A DNA stretch of 47,120 nucleotides from CAYLZO01 sp964387775 (GCA_964387775.1 CAYLZO010000009.1:1-47120); one strand, 5' to 3'. Positions 7,939-15,967 are shown, counted from the first letter of the stretch. Numbers and translations are program-made. Notes: a model not told the origin generated them from the letters alone.

Positions 7939-9560
7939 ACGAGCGGGCAACGGCCAGTCCGGGGCCGGCGGCGTCCGGCTCCTGGTGGCTGGAGAACCTG
8001 CTGCGCCCGGTCATCATCGCGGCCATGATGCTTTGCCTGGCCGCGCCCATCACGGGGTTCGTGGAGTGGATGCTCGTCGGCTGGGACCGGACCTACTTTT
8101 TGGTCTTTCTCTTTTTCGTGTGCCTCGAAGGTATCTTCTCCGAGCGGTTATTGCGCAGCCAGCGCGTGGCCGGTTACAACTACCTGGCCTCCCGGGCGGC
8201 CGAGTTGGTGTTTCTCTGGGTCCTCATGAAACTCGTCAACTACCTCCCGCTCGGCTTTGACCAACTCCTGTTCGAAGCCCGGATGTGGCCCGACGAGATC
8301 GACCTGCTGGTCAACAACGTGGATCTGTTGACCGGCGCGATCATGGTGCCCCTCTGGGCCGGCGCCTTTGGCATCGCGAGGCAGGTCATGGAACTCGACG
8401 TGGAGGAGGCCCAGGCCGCGCCCCCGCCGGACAGGACCTCGACCGAATACTACCTGTGGCTGACCCAGCCCCCCGTCGTCCGCGAGCGCGAGGAAGCCCT
8501 GAACTGGCTGGCCGAGAGCTTTTTGTGGGGTGGGGTCCTCTTGTTGATCGTGTCGATGGTCAGCTTTTTCCTGCTTCCCGGTCGAGATGTGCCGGCCTTG
8601 CCTACCCTGCTCTACTTTGCCCTGGGCGTGGCCCTCTTGAGCCAGGCCCGCTTCAGCGTCAGCCACACCGGCTGGCTGGTCCAGGGCATCCAGGTCCAGC
8701 CGGCGATTGGCCGCCGCTGGCTGCTGTGGGCCGTGATCTTTTTCGTCGGCGTCTCGTCGCTGGCATTGCTGCTGCCGACGGGCTATGCGCTGGGCCCCCT
8801 GCGGGCGCTCTTTTCCGCCGTCAGCCTGGTCATGCAGGTCTTTACCTACGTCATTGCCTTTCTGTTCTACCTGTTGGCGCTGCTGCTCTCTCCGCTGTTC
8901 TCGCCCCAGGAGCGGCCCGAGCGTCCGCCGCTGACGCTCGAACCGCCGTCACCGTCGCAGGCTGCGCCGGTGGCCGGTGGCGTCCCCTGGCTGGAGGTAT
9001 TGGTCTCGGCCCTGTTCTGGATCGTGCTCGTGTCGATCGTCGGCTATGCCGTCTATCGCTTTCTGCGCGACCGGCTGGGCTTGTTGGCCCTGGACGGGGA
9101 AGCCGTCCAGGGCGGCTCGTGGTGGCAGCGCTTGTTGCTCTGGCTGCGCCAACTCTGGCGTGGCTGGGGCGCCCTGCGCCAGGAGGTGGGCGAGCGCCTG
9201 GCCCGCCGCCGGGCGGAGCGGGAGGAAAAGCCTTCTCTCTCCAGACGGCTCACCCGTTTCTTTTCCTTGCGCGGATTGTCGCCCCGCGACCTGGTGCGCT
9301 ATTTCTACCTGTCCACCGAGCGGCGAGCCGACAAGGCCGGCCAGCCCCGCCGCCCGGGCCAGACGCCCTACGAGTATCGGGCCGCGCTGGACGAAACGTT
9401 CCCCGACCTGGAGCCGGACCTGACGGGCCTGACGGAGGCGTTCGTCGAGGCGCGCTACAGCCAACAGCCCATCGAAAAGGAGGACGCCGAGGCGGTCAAG
9501 CCGCTGTGGCAGCGGATCAAGGCCGCGTTGAGAAGGAAGGTTGTAGGTGGTAGGTTGTAG
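7935..9560 (+). CDS. Polytopic membrane protein with C-terminal DUF4129 domain
   Basis: The 541-residue protein has about nine membrane segments in its first 370 residues and a cytosolic or periplasmic C-terminal tail. The tail carries the DUF4129 pattern RRPGQTPYEYRAALDETFPD followed by LTEAFVEARYSQQPIEKEDA. In other genomes this domain is found at the end of transglutaminase-like membrane proteins next to MoxR and DUF58; here no transglutaminase core was recognised. I prefer the ATG at 7935, which overlaps the upstream stop as ATGA; a GTG at 7929 is possible. The last codons (VVGGRL) and the stop TAG are encoded by a 7-bp word array (9538-9560), so the original C-terminus may have been altered by that repeat. 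Confidence 0.88.
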   Translation: MNERATASPGPAASGSWWLENLLRPVIIAAMMLCLAAPITGFVEWMLVGWDRTYFLVFLFFVCLEGIFSERLLRSQRVAGYNYLASRAAELVFLWVLMKLVNYLPLGFDQLLFEARMWPDEIDLLVNNVDLLTGAIMVPLWAGAFGIARQVMELDVEEAQAAPPPDRTSTEYYLWLTQPPVVREREEALNWLAESFLWGGVLLLIVSMVSFFLLPGRDVPALPTLLYFALGVALLSQARFSVSHTGWLVQGIQVQPAIGRRWLLWAVIFFVGVSSLALLLPTGYALGPLRALFSAVSLVMQVFTYVIAFLFYLLALLLSPLFSPQERPERPPLTLEPPSPSQAAPVAGGVPWLEVLVSALFWIVLVSIVGYAVYRFLRDRLGLLALDGEAVQGGSWWQRLLLWLRQLWRGWGALRQEVGERLARRRAEREEKPSLSRRLTRFFSLRGLSPRDLVRYFYLSTERRADKAGQPRRPGQTPYEYRAALDETFPDLEPDLTGLTEAFVEARYSQQPIEKEDAEAVKPLWQRIKAALRRKVVGGRL

Positions 9561-9591
9561 CCAACCCGCTACAACCTGCAACCTGAATCCT
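9538..9591. repeat. Heptanucleotide array hairpin at the DUF4129 gene end
   Basis: The words AGGTTGT, AGGTGGT and AGGTTGT follow one another in 7-bp register from 9538, and the opposite arm reads ACAACCT, GCAACCT, GAATCCT from 9571. AGGTTGTAG (9552-9560) pairs with CTACAACCT (9569-9577) over an eight-base loop. The array contains the stop codon of the upstream gene and ends just before the ribosome-binding site of the next. Confidence 0.75.
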
Positions 9592-9602
9592 GGAGGTTAG
9601 AT

Positions 9603-10472
9603 TTGAGCCTGGACAAGAAACTGGCCCGCGCCTGGGCCGTTCGGCGGGCGAACTTTCCCGACGAGATCACCTGGTCGTATCCGCTCGACACGGCGGTGCT
9701 GAGCCTGACGGGCGGGGAGTGCGCGCTGGACTGCGCCCACTGCGGCGGGCACTACCTGGGCGGCATGCGGCCCATCTGGGACGCCGAGCCCGACGGCGCG
9801 ACGAGTTGCCTCATCTCGGGCGGCTGCGACCCCACCGGCCGGGTGCCGGTGACGGCCCACCTGGAGCGGGTGCGGGCCTGGCGCAACCGCCCGGAGGGAG
9901 GCGAGGCCAGGAAGATGAACTGGCACGTCGGCTTTGTCTCCGAGGCCGAGATGGCGACCATCGCCCCGCTGGTGGACGTCGTCTCGTTCGATTTCGCGGG
10001 CGACGACGCGACGATCCGCGAGGTGTACGGCACGGAACGCACCGTGGCCGACTACGTCGAGACCTATCGCCTGTTGCGGCGCCACGCCCGGACCCTGCCC
10101 CACGTGACCGTCGGCCTGCGGGGCGGCGCGCTGGGCCACGAGTTGTCCGCCTTTGAGATGCTGCAAAACCTGGGCGCCGACGGGCTGGTCATCCTGGTCT
10201 TCATGCCCACACCCGGCACCCGCTACGCCGAGCGCCGGCCGCCCAGCGTCGCTGCCGTGGCCGATCTGCTGGCCGAGGCCCGGCTGCGCTTCCCCGAGAT
10301 CCCGCTCTACCTGGGCTGCATGCGGCCCAAGGGCCGCTACCGCGACGAACTCGATCCGCTGGCGGTGCGGGCCGGGTGCAACGTCGTCGTCAGTCCCTCG
10401 CGGCCGGCGCGCCAGGTGGCGGAAGATCTTGGGTTGACCGTCCGCCAGATCCGTGAGTGCTGCGTGCTCTAG
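9603..10472 (+). CDS. Radical SAM protein, candidate lipoyl synthase component
   Basis: The 289-residue protein has a radical SAM cluster motif CxxxCxxC at Cys40, Cys44 and Cys47 in the phrase GGECALDCAHCGGHYL. The sequence resembles the biotin-synthase-related group (COG1856-like as I recall it). It ends with ECCVL, so a Cys pair is near the C-terminus. It lies upstream of gcvH, whose product needs lipoylation. Some archaea and bacteria make lipoate with a two-protein radical SAM synthase, LipS1/LipS2, in place of LipA; this protein could be one half of such a system. That assignment is inference from motif and location only, and the second half is not in the window. Translation starts at TTG 9603 with GGAGG six bases upstream. 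Radical SAM assignment is firm, substrate is not. Confidence 0.88.
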   Translation: MSLDKKLARAWAVRRANFPDEITWSYPLDTAVLSLTGGECALDCAHCGGHYLGGMRPIWDAEPDGATSCLISGGCDPTGRVPVTAHLERVRAWRNRPEGGEARKMNWHVGFVSEAEMATIAPLVDVVSFDFAGDDATIREVYGTERTVADYVETYRLLRRHARTLPHVTVGLRGGALGHELSAFEMLQNLGADGLVILVFMPTPGTRYAERRPPSVAAVADLLAEARLRFPEIPLYLGCMRPKGRYRDELDPLAVRAGCNVVVSPSRPARQVAEDLGLTVRQIRECCVL

Positions 10473-10473
10473 T

Positions 10474-10502
10474 TTGTCAGCCTCGACGTTTAATGATAAA
10501 AT
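10474..10502 (+). promoter_or_regulatory. Sigma-70-type promoter upstream of the antitoxin-like gene and gcvH
   Basis: TTGTCA (10474-10479) and TAAAAT (10497-10502) have a 17-base spacer. It begins directly after the radical SAM stop codon. The predicted transcript start is about 10-12 bases before the ATG at 10520, so the leader is very short. It could drive the antitoxin-like gene and the glycine cleavage genes. Confidence 0.6.
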
Positions 10503-10519
10503 GGCGCAGAGGGAATCCT

Positions 10520-10771
10520 ATGAGAATGGTGGGTATCGAACAGGCAGTATTGGACGCCTGTATCCATGCAGCTCAACACGAGCGGATTGTCCTCACACGC
10601 GAAGGCAAACCGGTGGCATTGCTCGTTGGCGTTGAAGGAATGGATCAAGAGCAACTCGACTTGGGGAGCGATGTCAGATTCTGGGAGCTAATCAGCGAAC
10701 GGCGGTCGCAGCCAGCCATCAGCCGCTCCGAGCTAGAGCAGAGAATTAGCCAAAAAGGCCGGGATCACTGA
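10520..10771 (+). CDS. Phd/YefM-like antitoxin, apparently without toxin
   Basis: This 83-residue protein begins MRMVGIEQAVLDACIHAAQ and continues ERIVLTREGKPVALLVGVEG, the typical Phd/YefM arrangement in which a DNA-binding N-terminal half holds a conserved strand before Gly-Lys-Pro-Val-Ala. The C-terminal half (FWELISERRSQPAISRSELEQRI) is the kind of tail that binds a toxin. No PIN or RelE-type toxin follows; gcvH comes next after 70 bases. It may be a solitary antitoxin or a local regulator. The ATG at 10520 was preferred over longer upstream frames because AGAGGGA lies just before it and the family alignment starts there. Family call is fairly sure. Confidence 0.75.
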   Translation: MRMVGIEQAVLDACIHAAQHERIVLTREGKPVALLVGVEGMDQEQLDLGSDVRFWELISERRSQPAISRSELEQRISQKGRDH

Positions 10772-10841
10772 ATTTCGGCTGTGTCGAACGGATGTAACCT
10801 ACATTTCCAAAGAATTCTGAAAAGGAGGTTAAAGGAGGAAC

Positions 10842-11231
10842 ATGAAACTCGAACCCGACCTCAAATACAGTAAAGACCACGAATGGGTGCGTGTCGAGGG
10901 CGACGAGGGCCTGATCGGCATCACGGATCACGCCCAAGAGGAGCTGTCGGACGTCGTCTACGTAGAGCTGCCCGAGGTGGGCGACGCCTTTGACAAGGAC
11001 GACGTGTTCGCCGTCGTCGAGTCGGTCAAGGCCGCCTCGGACGTCTATATGCCCGTCAGCGGCGAGATCCTGGAGATCAACGAGGAGCTGGAGGACGCGC
11101 CCGAGCTGGTCAACTCGGACCCCTACGGCGAAGCCTGGTTCGTGCGCGTCGCCTTTGCCGACGCCGGCGAACTGGACGACCTGATGAACGCCGAGCAGTA
11201 CAAGTCGTTCGTCGAGAACCTGGACGAATAG
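10842..11231 (+). CDS. gcvH: Glycine cleavage system H protein
   Basis: The 129-residue H protein carries the lipoyl arm that shuttles the aminomethyl group between the P, T and L proteins. The lipoylation site is Lys63 in VVESVKAASD, and the family phrases HEWVRVEGDEGLIGITDHAQ and LGDVVYVELP-like strands are present. Length matches the family. The start ATG follows AAAGGAGGAAC. It is the first of the gcv genes; gcvPA follows after a 170-base gap containing two repeat arrays, and gcvT and the lipoamide dehydrogenase gene are not in the window. The stop codon TAG at 11229 touches a GCCAATA word array. Identification is secure. Confidence 0.97.
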   Translation: MKLEPDLKYSKDHEWVRVEGDEGLIGITDHAQEELSDVVYVELPEVGDAFDKDDVFAVVESVKAASDVYMPVSGEILEINEELEDAPELVNSDPYGEAWFVRVAFADAGELDDLMNAEQYKSFVENLDE

Positions 11232-11251
11232 CCAATAGCCAATACCTAACC
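11231..11251. repeat. Heptanucleotide array after gcvH
   Basis: GCCAATA occurs twice in direct 7-bp register (11231-11237 and 11238-11244), followed by a degenerate CCTAACC. It begins on the last base of the gcvH stop codon. Confidence 0.6.
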
Positions 11252-11331
11252 CGGATAAACCGGAACCAAAGGGCCGAAATGCTGCCCACAAGATCCTTGC
11301 TCAATGTGCCAGGATTTCATGGGTTAGGCCC

Positions 11332-11377
11332 TAATATCCAATATCGGTGCGAAAGGGATATTGGATATTAGATATTG
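11332..11377. repeat. Heptanucleotide array hairpin upstream of gcvPA
   Basis: TAATATCCAATATC (11332-11345) pairs perfectly with GATATTGGATATTA (11357-11370) over an 11-base loop. The right arm is built of 7-bp words GGATATT, GGATATT, AGATATT. The same words reappear at 28917-28951 and 41773-41828. It has no T-tract and is about 25 bases before the gcvPA start. Confidence 0.8.
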
Positions 11378-11402
11378 CTGACTACTCAACGAGGAGATCC
11401 AC

Positions 11403-12806
11403 ATGACCTACGTTCCGCACACAGAAGCGGATCGGGAGGCGATGCTGGCTGCCGTCGGCGTGGAGCGGGTGCAAGACCTGTTCCACGACGTACCGGCGGA
11501 CTGTCGTTTTCCAGGGCTGAACCTGCCCGAGCCGCTGTCCGAGATGGAGCTCATGGCCGAGTTGCAGGCCCTGAGCGAGGAGAACCTGGACGTCGGCCAC
11601 TTTCCCAGCTTTTTGGGGGCCGGCGTCTACAATCACTACGTACCGCGCATCGTCGACCACGTCATCAGCCGCTCCGAGTTTTACACGGCCTACACCCCCT
11701 ACCAGCCCGAGATCAGCCAGGGCACGCTGCAGAGCATCTTTGAGTACCAGAGCATGATCTGCGCCCTGACCGGCATGGAGGTGGCCAACGCCTCCCACTA
11801 CGACGGGGCGACCTCGACGGCCGAAGCCGTCATCATGGCCCTGAACGCGGGCCGGGGGCGGCGCAAGCGCGTCATCCTCTCGCCGGGGCTCCATCCCGAG
11901 TACCGGGCCGTGGTCCGCACCTACACCCAGGGCATGGGGCTCGATATCGTCGGCGACGCCCCTTCCACGCGCCCAGGGGACGCAGGGCGAGTTCCTGACG
12001 CCGACCTCGGTGATCTTGTGTCTCTGCTGGACAAGAACACCGCCTGCCTCGTCGTCCAGAACCCCAACTTTTTCGGCCAGATCGAGGACCCTTCGACGGG
12101 CTCAGGCCCCGGTCTGACTGAACTGGCCGACAAGGTCCACGCCGTCAAGGCGCTGCTCGTCGTCGTCGCCGACCCCGTCAGCCTGGGGCTGCTCAAGCCG
12201 CCGGGCGAGTACGGGGCCGACATCGTCGTCGGCGAGGGGCAGTCGCTGGGCAACGGCCTGAACTACGGCGGGCCGTATCTCGGCTTTTTCGCCTGCCGGG
12301 AGAAGGACGTGCGCAAGATGGCCGGCCGCCTCGTCGGCCAGACGGTGGACGCCGAGGGCAAGCGCGGCTTTGTGCTGACGCTGTCCACCCGCGAGCAGCA
12401 CATCCGCCGCGAGCGGGCCACGTCCAACATCTGCACCAACCAGGCCCTCAACGCCCTGGCGATGGCCGTGCACCTGGCCGCCCTGGGGCCGGCGGGCCTG
12501 CGCAGGCTGGCCGAGATCTGCTACCATAAGGCCCACTACGCCGCCGCTCAAATCGCCGCGCTGGACGGCTACGAGGTCGTGGGCGACAAGCCCTTCTTCA
12601 AAGAGTTTGTCGTCCGCTGCCCGGCCCCGGTGCGCGAGATCAACGACTACCTGCTGGAAGAATGGGGCATCCTGGGCGGCTACGACCTGGGCCGCGACTA
12701 TCCCCAGATGGAAAACCACATGCTGGTCTGCGTCACCGAAGTGATCCGCCGCGAGGAGATCGACGCCCTGGTCGAAGCCCTGGCCAAGGTCGCTCAGGAA
12801 ATGTAG
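11403..12806 (+). CDS. gcvPA: Glycine dehydrogenase (decarboxylating) subunit 1
   Basis: The 467-residue protein is the N-terminal-half subunit of the split, PLP-dependent P protein, which decarboxylates glycine and passes the aminomethyl group to GcvH. Conserved phrases include NLDVGHFPSFLGAGVYNHYVP, TPYQPEISQGTLQSIFEYQSM, and SHYDGATSTAEA. It is about 20 residues longer than usual. Part of this comes from PSTGSGPG near residue 230, encoded by a dispersed element (12089-12106, CCCTTCGACGGGCTCAGG) inserted in frame between NFFGQIED and the following helix. The start is ATG 11403 after GAGGAGATCC. The partner subunit GcvPB is encoded 310 bases downstream, with a small zinc-finger gene between them. 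Confidence 0.96.
   Translation: MTYVPHTEADREAMLAAVGVERVQDLFHDVPADCRFPGLNLPEPLSEMELMAELQALSEENLDVGHFPSFLGAGVYNHYVPRIVDHVISRSEFYTAYTPYQPEISQGTLQSIFEYQSMICALTGMEVANASHYDGATSTAEAVIMALNAGRGRRKRVILSPGLHPEYRAVVRTYTQGMGLDIVGDAPSTRPGDAGRVPDADLGDLVSLLDKNTACLVVQNPNFFGQIEDPSTGSGPGLTELADKVHAVKALLVVVADPVSLGLLKPPGEYGADIVVGEGQSLGNGLNYGGPYLGFFACREKDVRKMAGRLVGQTVDAEGKRGFVLTLSTREQHIRRERATSNICTNQALNALAMAVHLAALGPAGLRRLAEICYHKAHYAAAQIAALDGYEVVGDKPFFKEFVVRCPAPVREINDYLLEEWGILGGYDLGRDYPQMENHMLVCVTEVIRREEIDALVEALAKVAQEM
12089..12106. repeat. Dispersed short element inside gcvPA
   Basis: CCCTTCGACGGGCTCAGG is a diverged copy of the element seen at 38851-38878 and 42536-42655 (reverse complement CCTGAGCCCGTCGAAGGG). 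It is read in frame and adds a Gly/Ser/Pro-rich loop to GcvPA. Confidence 0.6.
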
Positions 12807-12817
12807 GCCATCTGCCG

Positions 12818-13081
12818 ATGAGCGACGTTCTGGTACGGATTACGCGCTGCCCCTCTTGCGGCAGCGAGCGGATCAGAAAAGTACAACAGGAGTGGACGGC
12901 CAGGTTTCAAGGCCGCGCCTATACGGTTCCGGAACTCGAATTCTACGAATGCCCGGATTGCGGGGAGAGGATCTATGATCGACAGGCTATGCGCAAGATT
13001 GAAGCCTGTTCTCCAGCCTTTGCCCAGCGGCGTGTGCCAGCAGCTCGTGCAGAAGAGACTCCGGCCATGGCTGGTGTGTGA
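12818..13081 (+). CDS. YgiT/MqsA-type zinc finger protein
   Basis: This 87-residue protein has two CxxC pairs (Cys11/Cys14 in CPSC and Cys45/Cys48 in CPDC) around the phrase TVPELEFYECPDCGE. This is the usual N-terminal zinc-binding domain of MqsA/YgiT antitoxins. The DNA-binding HTH domain of full-length MqsA is absent, as in many short YgiT-type proteins. No toxin gene is adjacent. It lies 11 bases after gcvPA and 33 bases before gcvPB, so it is probably cotranscribed with them. Its ribosome-binding site is weak. Function here is unknown; a toxin-antitoxin remnant or a small metal-binding regulator are both possible. Confidence 0.75.
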   Translation: MSDVLVRITRCPSCGSERIRKVQQEWTARFQGRAYTVPELEFYECPDCGERIYDRQAMRKIEACSPAFAQRRVPAARAEETPAMAGV

Positions 13082-13114
13082 GTCTGTCACCGACCCCGAA
13101 AAGGAGAACATAGA

Positions 13115-14635
13115 ATGAAAGCAGATTTTGGCGTACGCTGCGCCGGCGCCGAACCCATCATCTACGAATTGAGCAAAGCGGGCCGCATGGCGACGACGCT
13201 ACCGGCCCTCGACGTGCCGGTGGCCGAATTGCCCCCGGCGGGCCTGCTCCGCCAGGAACCCGCCGACCTGCCCGAGGTGGACGAGCTAACCCTGATGCGC
13301 CACTACGTGCGCCTCAGCCAGCTCAACTGGGCGGTGGACATTGGCTTCTACCCGCTCGGCTCGTGCACGATGAAGTACAACCCCAAGGTCAACGAGGCCG
13401 CGGCCCGGCTGCCGGGCTTTGCTCAGACCCATCCCTACCAAGACGTGCACACCGTCCAGGGCAACCTGCTGCTGATGTACGAGCTGCAAGAGATGCTCAA
13501 AGAGATCGGTGGCTTTGCCGGGGTGAGCCTCCAGCCCTCGGCCGGCGCCCACGGCGAGCTGACCGGCGTGCTCATCATGCGCGCCTACCACCTGGACCGG
13601 GGCGACACGCAGCGCAACCGCATCATCGTGCCCGACAGCGCCCACGGCACCAACCCGGCCACGACCCACATGGCCGGCCTGGAGGTCGTCGAGGTGCCCT
13701 CGGACGAGCGGGGCAACGTGGACCTGGAGGCGCTCAAATCGGTCTGCGGCGAGACGGTCTGCGGGCTGATGCTGACCAACCCCAACACCTTGGGCCTGTT
13801 CGAGGAACAGTTGCCGGCGGTGCTGGACCTGATCCACGGCTGCGGCGGCCTGGTCTATGGCGACGGGGCCAACCTCAACGCCATCATGGGCATCACCAAA
13901 CCGGGCGAGCTCGGCTTTGACGTGATGCACTTTAATCTGCACAAGACGTTCTCCACACCCCACGGCGGCGGCGGACCGGGCGCCGGCCCGGTGGGCGTAT
14001 CCGCTGCTCTGGTGCCCTTCCTGCCCGGCCCCCTCGTCGAGCTGTGCTACTGCGCCGAGGCCGAGTGCGACTGTGACTGCGATCACGAGAGCGAAGAATC
14101 GGTCTGCTTCCACCTGACCATGCCCGACAAGAGCATCGGCCGGGTCAAGAGCTTTTACGGCAACTTTGGCGTGCTGGTGCGGGCCTACGCCTACATCCGT
14201 TTGCTGGGCGGCGAGGGCCTGCGCGAGGTGAGCGATATGGCCGTGCTCAACGCCAACTATCTCAAGAGCCAGGTCAAGGACGCGCTGCCGATTTCGCACG
14301 ACCGGACCCACATGCACGAGTTCGTGGCCAAGGGCATCGTGCCCGAGGCGCCCGACGTGCACGCCCTGGACATCTCCAAGCGGCTCATCGACTATGGCTT
14401 CCACCCGCCGACCAACTACTTCCCGCTGATCGTGCCCGAGGCGCTCATGATCGAGCCGACCGAGACGGAGAGCAAGGAGACGCTCGACGCCTTTGCCGAC
14501 GCCCTGCGCGCCATCCGCGACGAGGCGCTGACCAATCCCGACCTGCTGCACGCGGCACCGCACAGCGCCCCTGTCCGCCGCCTGGACGAGGTGCGCGCCG
14601 CCCGCCAGCCCATCTTTCGCTGGCAAGGAGACTGA
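13115..14635 (+). CDS. gcvPB: Glycine dehydrogenase (decarboxylating) subunit 2
   Basis: The 506-residue protein is the C-terminal-half, PLP-binding subunit of the split P protein. The Schiff-base Lys is Lys277 in HFNLHKTFSTPHGGGGPG. Conserved stretches include FYPLGSCTMKYNPK, FAGVSLQPSAGAHGE, DSAHGTNPA and KSIGRVKSFYGNFGV. An oddity lies just before the last of these. The family normally has a short basic strand there; this protein has a Cys-rich acidic segment with Cys311, 313, 318, 320, 322 and 331 and one His. It could bind metal. The start ATG follows AAAAGGAGAAC. Identification is secure; the Cys-rich insert is worth attention. Confidence 0.96.
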   Translation: MKADFGVRCAGAEPIIYELSKAGRMATTLPALDVPVAELPPAGLLRQEPADLPEVDELTLMRHYVRLSQLNWAVDIGFYPLGSCTMKYNPKVNEAAARLPGFAQTHPYQDVHTVQGNLLLMYELQEMLKEIGGFAGVSLQPSAGAHGELTGVLIMRAYHLDRGDTQRNRIIVPDSAHGTNPATTHMAGLEVVEVPSDERGNVDLEALKSVCGETVCGLMLTNPNTLGLFEEQLPAVLDLIHGCGGLVYGDGANLNAIMGITKPGELGFDVMHFNLHKTFSTPHGGGGPGAGPVGVSAALVPFLPGPLVELCYCAEAECDCDCDHESEESVCFHLTMPDKSIGRVKSFYGNFGVLVRAYAYIRLLGGEGLREVSDMAVLNANYLKSQVKDALPISHDRTHMHEFVAKGIVPEAPDVHALDISKRLIDYGFHPPTNYFPLIVPEALMIEPTETESKETLDAFADALRAIRDEALTNPDLLHAAPHSAPVRRLDEVRAARQPIFRWQGD

Positions 14636-14766
14636 GCGCCAAGTTGTGAAACTGGTGGGAACAAATCGTCCCCTCTCGCTGTAGGACAGGTAGTAAGCGT
14701 GGACGATTGGCAGCCGAAGGACGGCAAATCCCAAAGATCGTTCACCAATAGAACAAGGAGGGAAAG

Positions 14767-15681
14767 ATGAGAGGCTCAACAAACAGGCGGATTCTTACGA
14801 TTGTAGTCGGTGTTTTGGCGGTCGCCATTGTTGCCTTCTTGGCCGTTGGCCTGATCTTGCCCAGCTCATGGCCGGGCCAGTTGCTTCGAGGCACGGCCAT
14901 GCAGACGGGCGGGAATCAGCCCACCTACGCTTCGGCAACCGTGGACGGAAACATCAGCGAATGGGACCTGAACAACGACTTTTTCGCTGACATGTACCGG
15001 GCCGGAAATCCGAGAAAGCCGGTGGAGGCCAAGCTCTATCTGCGCTACGACTGCCCCACGAGCAACATGTACGTGCTGGTCCTCAGCGCAGGGAATTGGC
15101 CCATCGAGACGGCAGGCGGGCAAGAGGAAGCCTGGGTCCGGATCAACGGCAGCAAGGTCACCCTGACTTCCTTTGCCTGGGTGGATCAGGGCTACGACGG
15201 CGACAGTGGTCACGCCAAGGGCTGGGAGGCGGCCTTCACACTGCAACAGGGGGACTATACCATCAAGGTCCACACCAACACCTTCAACGATGGCGAGTCG
15301 CAGACTGCCGGCAGCACAGACGTCGGCATGACCGTCATCTGCGGCGGCTCGACGGCCGTGACCCTCACCAGCTTTGACGCCGCGTGGACCGAGAGCAGGA
15401 CGCGGGATGGGTCCACGCCCGCCGTCAAGCTCACCTGGGAGACCGCCTCCGAGGTCGATAACCTGGGCTTTAACGTCTACCGGGGTTCCAGCGCCGATGG
15501 CCCCTGGACCAAGCTCAATCGGAACCTGATTCCGAGCCAGGTGCCGCCCGGCAGCCCGACGGGCGCAACCTACGAGTGGACCGACACCCGGGTCCGGTCC
15601 GGGCAGCGATACTACTATCTGTTGGAAGACGTGGATACCGCCGGGACGGGCACCCAGCACGGGCCGGTTTCTCCCAGATAA
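14767..15681 (+). CDS. Membrane-anchored or secreted protein with Fn3-like C-terminal domain
   Basis: The 304-residue protein has an N-terminal hydrophobic segment (about residues 9-31) after a basic start, giving a signal anchor. Residues about 50-195 form a probable beta-sandwich that begins TYASATVDGNISEWD, a phrase seen in carbohydrate- or surface-binding domains that start extracellular modules. The C-terminal part (about 198-304) is Fn3-like: VTLTSFDAAW, then LTWETASEVDNLGFNVYRG and YYYLLEDVDTAGTGTQHGPV. The same tail module ends the S8 protease at 21915. The gene has AAGGAGGGAA before its ATG and a strong terminator after it, so it is probably a separate transcription unit. Function is unknown. 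Confidence 0.85.
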   Translation: MRGSTNRRILTIVVGVLAVAIVAFLAVGLILPSSWPGQLLRGTAMQTGGNQPTYASATVDGNISEWDLNNDFFADMYRAGNPRKPVEAKLYLRYDCPTSNMYVLVLSAGNWPIETAGGQEEAWVRINGSKVTLTSFAWVDQGYDGDSGHAKGWEAAFTLQQGDYTIKVHTNTFNDGESQTAGSTDVGMTVICGGSTAVTLTSFDAAWTESRTRDGSTPAVKLTWETASEVDNLGFNVYRGSSADGPWTKLNRNLIPSQVPPGSPTGATYEWTDTRVRSGQRYYYLLEDVDTAGTGTQHGPVSPR

Positions 15682-15700
15682 TCGTTAACACCCCCCGCGC

Positions 15701-15740
15701 GCCCCTCTGCCGAATCATCTCGGCAGAGGGGCTTTTTCTT
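15701..15740 (+). terminator. Rho-independent terminator
   Basis: GCCCCTCTGCCGA (15701-15713) pairs perfectly with TCGGCAGAGGGGC (15720-15732) over a six-base loop, followed by TTTTTCTT. It lies 20 bases after the stop of the Fn3-tailed gene. Confidence 0.9.
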
Positions 15741-15749
15741 CTGGCCCTC

Positions 15750-15908
15750 GTCGCCATCCGCAGGGCTGTTGCAAAGTCACTTGACAGCCGTTGTCATCGC
15801 GAGCGGAGCGAGGCGATCCCCAGTGTGGTAGCCGGGGATTGCTTCGGTCGCTAGCGCTCCCTCGCAATGACCCCGACTTTGCAACAGCCGTAGTCGCCAT
15901 CCGCAGGG
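15750..15908. mobile_element. MITE-like element with terminal inverted repeats and flanking direct repeats
   Basis: GGCTGTTGCAAAGTC (15764-15778) and its exact complement GACTTTGCAACAGCC (15875-15889) bound a 126-base segment. The 16-base sequence GTCGCCATCCGCAGGG occurs directly on both sides (15750-15765 and 15893-15908), as expected for a duplicated target or a deletion product. Inside is a second imperfect palindrome that begins GTCATCGCGAGCGGAGCGAG and ends CTCGCAATGAC. This resembles a repeat class common in metagenomic genomes. No transposase is encoded. Confidence 0.75.
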
Positions 15909-15911
15909 GGG

Positions 15912-15940
15912 TAGACAGGCCCCCGCTTTTCGGTTATAAT
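15912..15940 (+). promoter_or_regulatory. Sigma-70-type promoter of the zinc-ribbon / coaX / coaBC genes
   Basis: TAGACA (15912-15917) and a perfect TATAAT (15935-15940) have a 17-base spacer. The ATG of the zinc-ribbon gene is 28 bases downstream of the -10. It begins only four bases past the right direct repeat of the MITE-like element. Confidence 0.8.
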
Positions 15941-15967
15941 GCAGACAAACCAGGCGGGAGGGACACG

